Below are positions 44,254 through 53,772 of a stretch of 64,000 nucleotides of DNA, one piece after another (within the stretch, counting starts at the first letter, position 1; each line of letters opens with the position of its first letter). The DNA is taken from positions 1 to 64,000 of the forward strand of contig JAEUQC010000006.1 in NCBI GenBank assembly GCA_016789905.1, read 5' to 3'. Position numbers and translations under genes: made by a program. The notes under the pieces are model-generated. The model saw only the letters and a list, made by a program, of their open reading frames with translations, was not told the DNA's origin and did no database searches. Source of the DNA: Bryobacterales bacterium. GTDB taxonomy: Bacteria; Acidobacteriota; Terriglobia; Bryobacterales; Bryobacteraceae.

Positions 44254-46056
44254 CTATCGTTCGGAAGAGGGCTGGGCCGATTGTAGCGCGAGTTGGGTAA
44301 ACCAGGCGCCGGCGGCAAGAAGTTCGGCGGGCGTGCCTTGCTCGACGACCTGGCCGTCGTTGAGGACATAAACGTAGTCGGCTTCCTTGATCATGGTGTA
44401 GCGGTGGGCGATGATGAGCGTGGTGGGGCGGGGGTTTAGATTGAAGAGCGACTGTTTGACTTCGAGTTCGGTGGCGTAATCGAGGTTGGCGGTGGCTTCG
44501 TCGAGAACGAGGAGGCGAGGCTTGTCGGCGAGGATGCGGGCGATTTGGAGGCGCTGGCGTTCGCCGACAGAGAGGCCGACTCCGTTTTCGCCGATTTCGG
44601 TTTCAAGGCCATCGGGGAGGCGTTCCAGCAGGCGAGCGAGACCAGCGGCGAGGGCGGCTTCCTGTACTTCTTCGTTGGTAGCATCGGGCCGTTTGTAGCG
44701 GATGTTTTCGGCAAGGGTGCCGCGGAAGACGGCGCCATCGGTAGCGACGACGCCGATGGCGCGGCGGACGGGGGCGGGGCCGGAATCGGCGATGTTGTGT
44801 CCGTCGATGAGGATTTGGCCGCCGGTGGGTTCGAAGAGTTTCAGAAGCAGATCGGCGGTGGTGGTTTTGCCGGCGCCGGAGGGACCGGCGAGGGCGGTGG
44901 TTTTGCCGGGTTCGAGGGTGATGTTCAGACCTTTGAGGACTTCGCGCCCGGGTAAATAGCTGAAGCGGACGTCGCGGAATTCGACGCGGCCGGGGCCGGG
45001 GGCGAGGTCGGCGCCGGGGGCTTCGATGGGACCCTCATCGCGGAGGCGGATGGCGCGATTGAGCGAGATCAAGTGTTGCTGAAGGCTGACGGCGATGTTG
45101 TTGAGCGAGTCGACTGGGGCGAAGAGGCGGTCGAGATAGGCGGCGAACATGACGACGTCACCGGGGGTGAGTTGATGCTGCAAGACGAGCCAACCGCCGT
45201 AACCGAGAACCATGGACTTGCTGAGATTGGAGAGGACACTTTGCCAGATGTAGTAGCCGTGCGCGGTGCGGATTCGTTCGGTGTAGACGCCGTAGGCGTG
45301 GGTGGATTCGTCGCCGAGGCGCTGTTCTTCGCGGGCCTCGGCGCCGGAGAGTTTGACGGTTTTGACGTTGGCGATGGCGCCGGTGATGCGGGCGGAGATG
45401 TTTTCCCAGAGCTCGTAATAGGGTTCGAGGCCGGTCTTCATGCGAAGGGCGGAGCGGCGGGCGATCCAGAGATAGGGCGGGACGAGGGAAAGCGAGACAA
45501 GCGCCATGCGCCAGTTTTCGGTGAACATGATGGCGCAGATGCCGACGAGGCGGATGGCTTCCGGGGCGATTTGCTGAGAGAAGGCGTGGACTACGGGGGC
45601 GAGTTGATCGGACTGATCGATACGGCGGGCGATGCCGGCGCTGGCCTGGAGGGCGAAGAACTTTGTGGGCAGGCGAAGGACATGGCCGAAGGTGGAGACG
45701 ATGAGATTGGCCTCCATGGCGCTGGCGACTTTGGCGCCAAAGTAGTCAGAACGGAGGGAGAAAAAATAGCCGGTAGTGGAGATGAGGAAGAGCAGGACGA
45801 CGGATTCGATAAGGGTCTTGAGGGTTTCGGCGGGGGTGCGGGCGGTGATGAGTTGCTGGGTGGTGTCAGGGGTAACGAAGAGGCCGGCGACATCGTTGAT
45901 AGCGCGACGGTAGACGAGAGGCTGAAGAAGATCTGCGGCGGTGGCGAGCAGGGCGAAGAGGCTGACGATGGCAAACTGGCGCTTGTGGTTGCGCGCGAGA
46001 CGGAGGAGAGTGCGGATGACGGAACTGTACGAGGCGGTTTCGGTTTCTTCGGGCAC
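44254..46056 (-). CDS. ABC exporter, fused permease and ATPase
   Basis: This 600-residue half-transporter of the MsbA/MDR type has six membrane helices in residues 25-330. The ATPase domain follows, with Walker A G-P-S-G-A-G-K-T-T (about 392), signature L-S-V-G-E-R-Q-R-L (about 495) and Walker B L-L-V-L-D-E-A-T-A-N-L-D (about 515). It should work as a homodimer exporting lipids, peptides or drugs. It is followed 34 bases later by the large sensor-like membrane protein, which may be its partner. It is divergent from the amidohydrolase-like gene with 41 bases between the starts. Confidence 0.93.
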   Translation of the reverse strand: MPEETETASYSSVIRTLLRLARNHKRQFAIVSLFALLATAADLLQPLVYRRAINDVAGLFVTPDTTQQLITARTPAETLKTLIESVVLLFLISTTGYFFSLRSDYFGAKVASAMEANLIVSTFGHVLRLPTKFFALQASAGIARRIDQSDQLAPVVHAFSQQIAPEAIRLVGICAIMFTENWRMALVSLSLVPPYLWIARRSALRMKTGLEPYYELWENISARITGAIANVKTVKLSGAEAREEQRLGDESTHAYGVYTERIRTAHGYYIWQSVLSNLSKSMVLGYGGWLVLQHQLTPGDVVMFAAYLDRLFAPVDSLNNIAVSLQQHLISLNRAIRLRDEGPIEAPGADLAPGPGRVEFRDVRFSYLPGREVLKGLNITLEPGKTTALAGPSGAGKTTTADLLLKLFEPTGGQILIDGHNIADSGPAPVRRAIGVVATDGAVFRGTLAENIRYKRPDATNEEVQEAALAAGLARLLERLPDGLETEIGENGVGLSVGERQRLQIARILADKPRLLVLDEATANLDYATELEVKQSLFNLNPRPTTLIIAHRYTMIKEADYVYVLNDGQVVEQGTPAELLAAGAWFTQLALQSAQPSSER

Positions 46057-46097
46057 GCTCTATTTTGGCGCGGCAGAGAGGATTACACTAGGCGATT

Positions 46098-46994
46098 ATG
46101 TTGACCCGGCGAAGTTTACTGGCGGCGCCGTTCGCGGCGGATACACGGCTGCTGATTGATACGCATTTGGAGGTGTGGACGGACGATCCGCGGTTTCCAT
46201 TCGCGCATCCGGAGCGGCCGGATTTGAAGCGAGTGGCGGTGCAGGGGCCGATTGAGAATCAAGTGGAGCAGATGAAGGATTTCGGCCTTCGCTACGCCGT
46301 GCTGATTACGCCGCGCTACTTTGGCTGGGACAACTCATACACCTCGTATTCGCTGCACCGGTATCCGGACAAGTTCGTAGCGCACGGGTTGATCAACCCG
46401 CTAGACCCGAAGGTGCATGAACGGCTGCGGTACTGGGTGAAAGAGCATGGGTTTCAGGGCATGCGGTTCAGCCCGATCTATCATCCGAAGGCGACGTGGC
46501 TGAACTCGAAAGAGCACTATCCGTTGTGGAAGGAGGCCGAGCGGCTGGGGGCCGTTTTCAACTTCTACATACTGCCGTTTCAGATGCCGATGCTGGAAGA
46601 GATGTGCGAGCGGTTTCCGGGTGTAAAAGTGGTGGTGGACCACGCGGGAAAACCGGACCTGAAGCTGGCCGATCCGTGGCCGGAGTTCAAGAAGATGTTC
46701 CGGCTGAAGCGGTTCCCGCAGGTGTGGATCAGCAACAGCGAACCGTATGAGATGACGGAGTTGAAGAAGTATCCGTATGAAGATACGTGGCCGTTTTATA
46801 AGGCGATCTATGAGGAGTTCGGCGGGCGGCAGATTATATGGGGAACGGGATATCCGCGGCCGCGATGGGAACTGCCGATGGACAAAGAGCTTGAGTTTGT
46901 GGACAAGTATTGTTCGTTCTACACGGAGGCGGACCGGCGGCTGCTGCTGGGGGAGAACGCGCTGCGGATTTGGAAGTTTCCAGGACGCGGCTGA
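46098..46994 (+). CDS. Amidohydrolase_2-like TIM-barrel protein with altered metal site
   Basis: This 298-residue protein has a short leader (M-L-T-R-R-S-L-L-A-A-P-F) and then a barrel of the amidohydrolase-related (PF04909) type. The usual D-x-H-x-H at strand 1 reads D-T-H-L-E. The strand-5 His is kept in V-V-D-H-A-G-K-P-D. The late G-S-D-x-P motif reads W-G-T-G-Y-P, so the catalytic Asp is replaced by Gly. The metal site therefore looks degenerate. Relatives include sugar lactonases, and the downstream MFS and aldolase genes would fit sugar-acid use. It is followed 20 bases later by the MFS gene. Confidence 0.87.
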   Translation: MLTRRSLLAAPFAADTRLLIDTHLEVWTDDPRFPFAHPERPDLKRVAVQGPIENQVEQMKDFGLRYAVLITPRYFGWDNSYTSYSLHRYPDKFVAHGLINPLDPKVHERLRYWVKEHGFQGMRFSPIYHPKATWLNSKEHYPLWKEAERLGAVFNFYILPFQMPMLEEMCERFPGVKVVVDHAGKPDLKLADPWPEFKKMFRLKRFPQVWISNSEPYEMTELKKYPYEDTWPFYKAIYEEFGGRQIIWGTGYPRPRWELPMDKELEFVDKYCSFYTEADRRLLLGENALRIWKFPGRG

Positions 46995-47014
46995 ATAGGG
47001 ATAGAGTAGAACGG

Positions 47015-48223
47015 ATGAACGCGAAGCGTTGGTACGTTGTGCTGTGGCTGAGCCTGGGGATGGTGATTGCTTATACGGACCGGGTGAACCTGACGTCGGC
47101 GATGCCGGAGATGGCAAAGTCGCTCCACCTGGACGAAGAGCAGCAGGGGATGGCGATGTCGGCCTTTTTCTGGACCTACACGCTGGGGCAAATTCCGGCG
47201 GGGATGCTGGTGGACCGTCGCGGCGTGCGGGCGCTTTACACGGCGGGCATACTGCTGTGGAGCCTGGCGTCGGCAATGACGGTTTTCATTTCCGGGCTGT
47301 GGGCGCTGGTGGCCACGCGACTAGTGGTGGGGCTTGGCGAAAGCGTGGTGACCTCATCGTCGCTGCGCTATATCCGCGAACACTTCGCGGAGAAGGAGCG
47401 CGGTTTCGCGGTGGGCGTTTACATGACGGGAACAAAGATTGGCCCGGCAGTGGGACTGCCGCTGGCGGCATGGCTGGTGGCGACGCAGGGTTGGCAGGCG
47501 ATGTTTCTGATAATGGGCGTGGGGAGTTTGCTGTGGCTGGCGCCGTGGCTCATGTGGGTTCGCAAAGATGACCCGGCGGCGCTGCCTGCAACCAGCGGCA
47601 CCAAGGCGGAGAGCGTGACGCTGGGCAAGGCGTTGCAGAGCCGGGTAATGTGGGGCATCATTCTGGGCACGTACTGCTACATGTACTTCGTCTATTACTG
47701 CATGACGTGGATGCCGCAGTATTTCCAGAAGACGCACGGGATGTCGATTACGAAATCGACGTGGTTTGTGGGCGTGTCGTTTGGCGGGATGGCGCTGGTG
47801 GCGGCGGTTGGAGGATGGGCGGCGGACAAGATGATCGCACGGGGTGCGAATGCGATTGCAGTGCGGCGCGCGTTCACGGTGGCCGGTTTCATGATGGCGG
47901 CGCTGCAGACGTTGAGCGTGTTCACGGATTCGAAAGAGGTCATGATCGGGCTGACGGTGGCTTCGCTGTGCGGTCTTGGGCTGGCGACGGCGAACTACTG
48001 GGCCTTGACGCAGACGCTGATGCCGGGCGCGGTACCGGTGGCGATACAGAACACGGCGGCGAACCTGGCGGGCAGCGTGGCGCCATGGCTGACGGGATGG
48101 CTGATTAAGCAAACGGGAAGTTTCGACGCGCCGATTAAAGCCGTGGGCTTCTGGCTGGTGCTGGGGATTTTCGCCTATATGGTGATGGTCAGGCGGAGCG
48201 AAGGTCCTGCACGAGCTGCATAG
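47015..48223 (+). CDS. MFS transporter, anion:cation symporter (hexuronate-like) type
   Basis: This 402-residue protein has twelve predicted membrane helices. The first loop motif T-D-R-V-N-L-T-S-A-M-P and helix 4-5 features are like those of ExuT/GudP-type organic-anion symporters. The central cytoplasmic loop (about 185-215) is short. The ATG at 47015 is chosen over longer in-frame options because the first helix starts right after it. It lies in an operon with the amidohydrolase-like gene and is convergent with the HpcH aldolase, overlapping it by 35 bases. Substrates may be sugar acids, matching the aldolase. Confidence 0.92.
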   Translation: MNAKRWYVVLWLSLGMVIAYTDRVNLTSAMPEMAKSLHLDEEQQGMAMSAFFWTYTLGQIPAGMLVDRRGVRALYTAGILLWSLASAMTVFISGLWALVATRLVVGLGESVVTSSSLRYIREHFAEKERGFAVGVYMTGTKIGPAVGLPLAAWLVATQGWQAMFLIMGVGSLLWLAPWLMWVRKDDPAALPATSGTKAESVTLGKALQSRVMWGIILGTYCYMYFVYYCMTWMPQYFQKTHGMSITKSTWFVGVSFGGMALVAAVGGWAADKMIARGANAIAVRRAFTVAGFMMAALQTLSVFTDSKEVMIGLTVASLCGLGLATANYWALTQTLMPGAVPVAIQNTAANLAGSVAPWLTGWLIKQTGSFDAPIKAVGFWLVLGIFAYMVMVRRSEGPARAA

Positions 48224-48947
48224 CGGCGGTTTTTAGCAGAAGAATATCGGTGCCGGCGGTGATGAAGCGGAAGCCCATGTCGCGGTAGTGGCGCGTGGTT
48301 TCGACGCCGGGGAGCAGGATGCCGGCGACGCGGTTGTACTTTTTCGCGGCAGCGAGCGTCTTGTGCAATGCGTCGAGGAAGAGCGGGTGATCGTACTGGC
48401 GGAAGATGCCGAGGCTGGTGGAAAGATCCATGGGCCCGACGAAGAGAACACCCACGCCATCGACGGCGGCGATCTCTTCAACGTTCTTCACCGCCTCCGC
48501 GCTTTCGATTTGGATGATGGGCAGGAGCGTGGTTTTGCTCTCGTTGCGGTAGTCATTGAAGTGAGTGCCGTAGCCGGCGGCGCGGACGATGGTGGCGACG
48601 CCGCGGACGCCATCGGGCGGGTAGCGCATCGCCGCGATACAGTCGCGGGCCTGCTGGGCCGTGTCGACACGCGGGAACATGATGCCCTGGACGCCCAGAT
48701 CGAGCAGGCGGTGAACACGCTGTTTTTCGTGCGATTCGACACGGACGACGGGGATGGCGGGCGTGGACTGGAGCGCATAGAGCTGCCCGAGAATATCGTG
48801 CTCCGCGCAGACGCCGTGTTCCAGATCGATGATGACGAAATCGAAACCGGCGAGGCCCATAAGCTCTGTGTTCACGGGGTAGCCGGTGGAGATGAAGGAG
48901 CCCAGGAGCGTATCGCCCTGCTCCAGATGGGACCAGCGGTTTTTCAT
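48189..48947 (-). CDS. HpcH/HpaI-family class II aldolase
   Basis: This 252-residue protein has the family's metal and pyruvate-binding segments: V-I-I-D-L-E-H-G (about 38-45), G-I-M-F-P-R-V-D-T (about 91), I-I-Q-I-E-S (Glu, metal ligand) and G-P-M-D-L-S. These enzymes cleave 2-keto-3-deoxy acids, giving pyruvate and an aldehyde, in the cytoplasm. Likely substrates are 2-dehydro-3-deoxyglucarate or aromatic-derived hydroxy-keto acids. It is the last gene of the minus-strand series and overlaps the MenC-like gene by four bases. Confidence 0.92.
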   Translation of the reverse strand: MKNRWSHLEQGDTLLGSFISTGYPVNTELMGLAGFDFVIIDLEHGVCAEHDILGQLYALQSTPAIPVVRVESHEKQRVHRLLDLGVQGIMFPRVDTAQQARDCIAAMRYPPDGVRGVATIVRAAGYGTHFNDYRNESKTTLLPIIQIESAEAVKNVEEIAAVDGVGVLFVGPMDLSTSLGIFRQYDHPLFLDALHKTLAAAKKYNRVAGILLPGVETTRHYRDMGFRFITAGTDILLLKTAAMQLVQDLRSA

Positions 48948-50050
48948 TTGTCGATTACCTGCCGCGCGACCTGGTAGCGCTGTAGTTTGGATTCGTCGAT
49001 GCGGTAGCCGAGGCCGGGGGTTTGCGGAAGCTCGATATTGCCATCGCGGACGACGAGGAAGGGCTCAATGATATCGTCGCGAAACCAGCGGCTGCTGGCT
49101 TCCACGTCGGTTGGATAATCGCAGGCGGCGAGGGTGGACATGGCGGCGCCCTGCGCCTGTCCGATGCCGAGTTCGGGCATGGTGCCGATCCAGATGGAGA
49201 GGCCCAACTCACGGCAGCGGTTGTAGAGCCTCAGCGCGTTGCGGAAGCCGCCGACGCGCTGGATTTTGATGTTGGCGATTTTGAAGGATTTCAACTCGGC
49301 GGCGCGTTCGAGATCGGCGAACGTTTCGAGACTTTCGTCGAGACAGATGGGCGTTTGGAGTTCACTTTGAAGGATAGCGGAATCGGCGAGCGCTTCGCCC
49401 GGCAGCGGCTGCTCATACATTTTCAGGCCGTATTCATCGAGTTTTTTGTAGATATCCCGATGGGCGAGCGTGTAGGAGGCGTTGGCATCGGTCATGAGCG
49501 GGATATCGCCAAAGCGGGCGCGGACGGCTTGAACGAGATCGACATCGTGGCCGGGGCAGATCTTGATCTTCACTCGCTTGTAGCCATCGGGGAGATAGCG
49601 GGCGATGGTGCTTAGCAGTTGTTCGGTCGAATCGTAGAGGCCAACCGCGAGGCCGGATTCGGCATGATCGCGGGTGGCGCCGAGGAGGCGATGGAGCGGC
49701 AGGTTCTGGCGCTGCGCTTCGATATCCCAGAGCGCGGTTTCCAGGCCAACTTTGGCGAAGTTCGAACCGGGTTGCCCATCGATCCACGCGCTTGCTTCAT
49801 CGAGGGTTGCGAAGGCGCGGCCGCGGAGGGCGGGGGCGAGTGATGTTGTTAACTGCTGCCAGCAGGAGTCCGGTGTGTCGGCAGAGTAGAAACTGCCGGC
49901 CATGGGGGAGGACTCGCCGAAGCCGGTGAGGCCGCCGGCTTCAACGGCGCAGACGATGCCGTCCTTTTCGGCGACCTCTCCATTCGAAATGCGGAACGGT
50001 TCGCCGAGCGGGATCCGGACGTGGGTGAGGGTGATTCGATCAATTCGCAT
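48944..50050 (-). CDS. menC: o-Succinylbenzoate synthase / N-acylamino-acid racemase (enolase superfamily)
   Basis: This 368-residue protein has the full MLE/MenC active site: K-x-K in R-V-K-I-K-I-C-P-G (about 165), D-A-N-A-S-Y (Asp metal ligand), E in Y-E-Q-P-L, C-L-D-E-S and K in I-K-I-Q-R-V-G-G. This is the Gram-positive-type OSBS/NSAR family. It either makes o-succinylbenzoate for menaquinone or racemises N-succinyl amino acids. No other men genes are adjacent, so the racemase role is open. The ATG at 50050 overlaps the sugar-dehydrogenase gene end by 11 bases. A longer frame to 50308 lies inside that gene. Confidence 0.92.
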   Translation of the reverse strand: MRIDRITLTHVRIPLGEPFRISNGEVAEKDGIVCAVEAGGLTGFGESSPMAGSFYSADTPDSCWQQLTTSLAPALRGRAFATLDEASAWIDGQPGSNFAKVGLETALWDIEAQRQNLPLHRLLGATRDHAESGLAVGLYDSTEQLLSTIARYLPDGYKRVKIKICPGHDVDLVQAVRARFGDIPLMTDANASYTLAHRDIYKKLDEYGLKMYEQPLPGEALADSAILQSELQTPICLDESLETFADLERAAELKSFKIANIKIQRVGGFRNALRLYNRCRELGLSIWIGTMPELGIGQAQGAAMSTLAACDYPTDVEASSRWFRDDIIEPFLVVRDGNIELPQTPGLGYRIDESKLQRYQVARQVIDK

Positions 50051-52181
50051 TGGCGGGGAGTTGGCGAATCCATTCTTCCATAAGCCTGGCGCCGGCGGTG
50101 TCGACGCGATTGGTGCTGGTGGGCGGCATTTGATACTGGCCGCGGCGGGTGATGCGGCGGAAGAGAACGGAGCGATCGGGAGCACCGGGCGTGATGAGCT
50201 TGGCGCCATCGATGCCGAGCGTTTCATGGGTGGGTTCGACGGCGACAATGCCGGCCTTGGCCATGGGCGTGCGGTAGCCGAGTTCCATAGGGGAATTGCC
50301 ACCGCCATCGTTGACGTGGCACATGGCGCAGTTCACCTGCAGATAGGTCTTCACGCGATGGTTGATATCGGCTTTGGTATCGAAGGGATCTGGATAGGCG
50401 GGCAGTTCCTTGGCCGGCAGAGGATCTTTGAAAAGACCCCATTGTTCGTACTGCTTAAGCTGGTTGGCGCGATTCATTTGGCCGGTGGTAAGGCCGAGAA
50501 CGAACCCGGCGGCGCGGGAGTGACAGAACATGCACTCGTTGCGGCTGGGGTAGTGCCACTTCTGTTGGCGGATGGCGCCGCCGGCTTCCTTGATTTTGTA
50601 GATTTTGTCGAGCCCGGCGGCGGCGACGAGAGTGGCGTCGGACTGGTCGTCGTTCCAAAGGTAGGAGTAGCCCACCCAGTGGTTATCCTGTTTCACGACG
50701 ATGCGGGTTTCGATGTACTTGCGGGACGCGGGATTGCCCTCTTCGAGGTCGAGCGAAAAGCTTTTGACGGTGACGGCGCCATCGTCAAACTGCCAGCCCT
50801 GGTCGGCGCGTTCGTCGAAAGTGATTTTGGCCGCCGGGGGCATTGCCAGGAAGCGCTCTTTATGTGCGCCATCGGACCAAAAGGGCGCGTTGATCTCATA
50901 CGGGATGACGCCCGAGGCGAGCTTGTGGCCGCGGATTTGGGAGAACAGACCGGTTTGGCTGAGCTTGCGCGGGAAGGCAGGACGGGGTGCATCGGGCGGG
51001 CGGCGTTCGAGCGAAAAGATTTCGCCAGTGCCGTAATCAAGCGCATAAAACGCGCCTTCCCGGGTCATGCCGAAGCTCGATATCTTCACGTTGCTATCGA
51101 GGAATTCTTTGTGGGAGACCACGTTCTTCGTTTTGTGGTTGTAGCGCAGGCCCCACATTTTGCCGTACTCATAGTCACCGTAGATGTAGGTTCCTTTGAG
51201 CTCCGGAAACTTGCTGCCTTGATAGACATAGCCGCCGGTGATGGAGCGGCATTCGGTGTGGTGGTGCTCCACGATGGGATCGGTGAATGGTGTAGGGCCT
51301 TTTTCGGCGTTGGGGTGGAAGGGATGAGTGCCTTCGCGAACGCTCCAGCCGTGGTTACTGCCTTTGCTGGAAATTTCGATCATTTCCCAGATGTCCTGGC
51401 CAACGTCACCGACCCAGGGCTGGCCGGTTTGGGGATCGAAACTGAAGCGCCAGGGATTGCGATAGCCGTAGGCCCAGATTTCCGGGCGGGCGTTTGGGGT
51501 GTTGACGAAGGGGTTGTCTTTGGGAATCGAATAGGCACGGCCGGCATCGGGATGATCGACATCGAGGCGCATCATGACGGCGTGGAGGTCGGTCAAATTC
51601 TGGCCGGAGTTGTTGACATCGGACCCGCTGGTACCGTCGCCGGTGGAGACATAGAGATAGCCATCGGGGCCGATGATGGCTTCGCCTCCGTTGTGCCCGC
51701 CGGAGGGCCATTCAATGATGGTGGTTTTGGAAGCGGGGTCGAGGCGGGGCGGGTTGCTGTTGGGGAGGAGTTGATAGCGGTAGATCTGGCTCATTTGGCC
51801 CTTGCGGGCGCCGGCCTTCAGGTCGGCGTGACTGAAGACGAAAACCTGGCCATTTTCGCGGAATTTCGGGTGGAAGGAGAAGGCGGAGATGCCGCGGCCG
51901 AGATCGAGGAAGAGGTCCTTTTTCCCGGCGGGATCGTTGGGGAGGAAGCTGTAGATGAGGCCGGGATATTCGGCGACGAAGAGGCGGTCCGAGAGCGGAT
52001 CCTGCGCGATGAAGACGGGTTCTTTGAATGTGACTTGCGGGAAAACGCGAACAAGATGATAAGGCGGGGGCGGATCGGGCGAGCCGATGAGCTTGGAGGT
52101 TGTCCAGGGAACGCGCGGATTGGGCGCGGGCTGGGCAACACTGAGGACGGCGGCGAGGAAGAGGAGGAGAGCACGTCTCAT
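50040..52181 (-). CDS. PQQ-dependent sugar dehydrogenase (GSDH-like) fused to cytochrome-like domain
   Basis: This 713-residue exported protein has a signal peptide (R-R-A-L-L-L-F-L-A-A-V-L-S-V-A). The N-terminal soluble-glucose-dehydrogenase propeller (about 35-390) contains G-G-H-N-G-G-E and G-Y-R-N-P-W-R-F-S-F. A middle beta region follows (about 420-545), then two C-x2-C-H sites, C-M-F-C-H (about 550) and C-A-M-C-H (about 620). It would oxidise sugars or similar in the periplasm and pass electrons to its own heme domain. The start overlaps the stop of the YjbR-like gene (ATGA). It is part of the long overlapping minus-strand series. Confidence 0.92.
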   Translation of the reverse strand: MRRALLLFLAAVLSVAQPAPNPRVPWTTSKLIGSPDPPPPYHLVRVFPQVTFKEPVFIAQDPLSDRLFVAEYPGLIYSFLPNDPAGKKDLFLDLGRGISAFSFHPKFRENGQVFVFSHADLKAGARKGQMSQIYRYQLLPNSNPPRLDPASKTTIIEWPSGGHNGGEAIIGPDGYLYVSTGDGTSGSDVNNSGQNLTDLHAVMMRLDVDHPDAGRAYSIPKDNPFVNTPNARPEIWAYGYRNPWRFSFDPQTGQPWVGDVGQDIWEMIEISSKGSNHGWSVREGTHPFHPNAEKGPTPFTDPIVEHHHTECRSITGGYVYQGSKFPELKGTYIYGDYEYGKMWGLRYNHKTKNVVSHKEFLDSNVKISSFGMTREGAFYALDYGTGEIFSLERRPPDAPRPAFPRKLSQTGLFSQIRGHKLASGVIPYEINAPFWSDGAHKERFLAMPPAAKITFDERADQGWQFDDGAVTVKSFSLDLEEGNPASRKYIETRIVVKQDNHWVGYSYLWNDDQSDATLVAAAGLDKIYKIKEAGGAIRQQKWHYPSRNECMFCHSRAAGFVLGLTTGQMNRANQLKQYEQWGLFKDPLPAKELPAYPDPFDTKADINHRVKTYLQVNCAMCHVNDGGGNSPMELGYRTPMAKAGIVAVEPTHETLGIDGAKLITPGAPDRSVLFRRITRRGQYQMPPTSTNRVDTAGARLMEEWIRQLPANAN

Positions 52182-52507
52182 GGTTTGGTGGGGGCTTTCG
52201 GGGCGCGGCGGCGCCAAGCGGTGCGAAGCGCGGCTTCCAGAATATCGGGCTTCACTGCGGCCAGTTTGACGAGGGTCGCGCCTTGGCGGCCCCAAGCGTT
52301 GGGTACGGGAGAAAAGATTTCGGGCGCGTCGGCGACCATGCCTTCCTGTTCGCCGGGAGTGAGCAGGAGGACGCCGCAGCCATCTTTCTCATAGGCGAGT
52401 GTAGCGAATATTTTGTTGGCGACGCGAAAATCGGCGACGCCATGGTGGGAGCCTTCGGCGGCGCCGGGCAGTGCGAGCGCGAGTTTGCGAAAGCCGGCGG
52501 CTGTCAT
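52178..52507 (-). CDS. MmcQ/YjbR-family protein
   Basis: This 109-residue cytoplasmic protein of the MmcQ/YjbR group (CyaY-like fold, PF04237) has a conserved core A-L-P-G-A-A-E-G-S-H-H-G-V-A-D-F-R-V near the start and W-G-R-Q-G-A-T near 72. Members have been suggested to bind DNA, but the role is not settled. It overlaps the sugar-dehydrogenase gene by four bases and follows the DUF1552 gene after two bases. It has no obvious functional link to them. Confidence 0.9.
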   Translation of the reverse strand: MTAAGFRKLALALPGAAEGSHHGVADFRVANKIFATLAYEKDGCGVLLLTPGEQEGMVADAPEIFSPVPNAWGRQGATLVKLAAVKPDILEAALRTAWRRRAPKAPTKP

Positions 52508-52509
52508 GG

Positions 52510-53772
52510 TTAGCCTTTCTGCTCCAGACCGCGCATGGGGCCGGTGGCGCTGGCGAATTTATCCGCCTCTATGCCCATGCGTTGGATCATGCTGACGAAC
52601 AGATTGGGAAGCGGGTAATTTCGATTGGCGTCGAAGGCCAAGTGCTGGCCGTGTTTGAACCCGCCGCCGGCGAGGAGGACGGGCATGTTCGTGGTGGTGT
52701 GTTTATTGGCGTCACCGAAGTTGGAGCCGTAGAGAATCATGCTGCGGTCGAGCAGCGATTCCCCGCCCTCGTTCTTGGTCTTAAGTTTGTCGAAGAGTTC
52801 GGCAAGCAGCTTCATGTGCCAGGTATCGATGGCTTCGAGTTGCTTCAGCTTGCTTTCGTTTTTGCCGTGGTGGGAGAGGTTGTGATAACCGTCGGTGATT
52901 TCGGTGCCTTTGACTTCGATGGCGGGTGAGTTGGAGCTATCCAGAAAGAGAGTGATGAGGCGGGTGGAATCGGTTTCGAACGCCAGGCGGGCGATGTCGT
53001 ACATGACGCGCGTTTTTTCCATATAGGCGCGGCTATCGGCGGGATCGACGGGCTGCGGCTCCGCCGTTTTGGGCTTGGGCTTGCGCTCCCACGCCTGGGA
53101 GAGAATCATGCGACGTTCCAGTTCGCGGACGCCGGTTTCGTATTGATCGAGACGGGCGCGGTCCTGTGCGCCGAGGGTTTGTTTGAGACCGGTGGCGTGA
53201 GCGGCAACGGAATCGAGGATGCTTTCGCCGAGTTTGAGGCGAGCGACCTGGCGCTCCACTTCTTCCGGCGTGCCTTGCAGGAAAAGGCGTTTGTAGACTT
53301 GCGCGGCGGAGTCCTCACAGGCGATCATGACGCCGGCGCCGGTCCAGGTGAGGCTGCGCTGACCTTTGTTGACGTTGACGCCGAGAGTGAGAGAGGGGAA
53401 GCGGGTCTGGACGCCGATGCGGTCCGCCATGAATTGATCGAGCGAGATGGTGTTGCGAAAGCCGCCGTTGGCCGGATGGGGCGCGGCGGTAAGGAAACAG
53501 ACTTCGGAAGAGTGGCTGCCATCGACATCGGGATGGGAGACGCCGCTGAAAACGGTGAAATCGTCGCGGTGCGGAGCGAGGACTTTCAAGTACGGCGAGA
53601 GTTCATAACCGCGGCCCGGCTGGGCGGGGAAGAAACCAGCGGGGAGGAGGCCCAGGTTATTGCAAATGGCCAACATGCGGCGGGGCGGCGGAGCGTTCTG
53701 CGCTTCCAGCCACGGGAGGGCGAAAGAGACACCAGCGGCGCGAAGAAGATGGCGGCGGGAGAGAGTTTTCAT
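52510..53772 (-). CDS. DUF1552 protein with Tat signal, second copy
   Basis: This 420-residue protein has a twin-arginine leader ([18 protein letters not shown]) nearly matching the leader of the first DUF1552 protein at 15.2 kb. A DUF1552 domain follows with I-C-N-N-L-G near the start and [11 protein letters not shown] near the end. The start overlaps the DUF1592 gene stop by four bases. As in the first pair, the two products are probably exported together, DUF1592 by Sec and DUF1552 by Tat. The body sequence is clearly diverged, so this is an old duplication. Confidence 0.92.
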   Translation of the reverse strand: MKTLSRRHLLRAAGVSFALPWLEAQNAPPPRRMLAICNNLGLLPAGFFPAQPGRGYELSPYLKVLAPHRDDFTVFSGVSHPDVDGSHSSEVCFLTAAPHPANGGFRNTISLDQFMADRIGVQTRFPSLTLGVNVNKGQRSLTWTGAGVMIACEDSAAQVYKRLFLQGTPEEVERQVARLKLGESILDSVAAHATGLKQTLGAQDRARLDQYETGVRELERRMILSQAWERKPKPKTAEPQPVDPADSRAYMEKTRVMYDIARLAFETDSTRLITLFLDSSNSPAIEVKGTEITDGYHNLSHHGKNESKLKQLEAIDTWHMKLLAELFDKLKTKNEGGESLLDRSMILYGSNFGDANKHTTTNMPVLLAGGGFKHGQHLAFDANRNYPLPNLFVSMIQRMGIEADKFASATGPMRGLEQKG

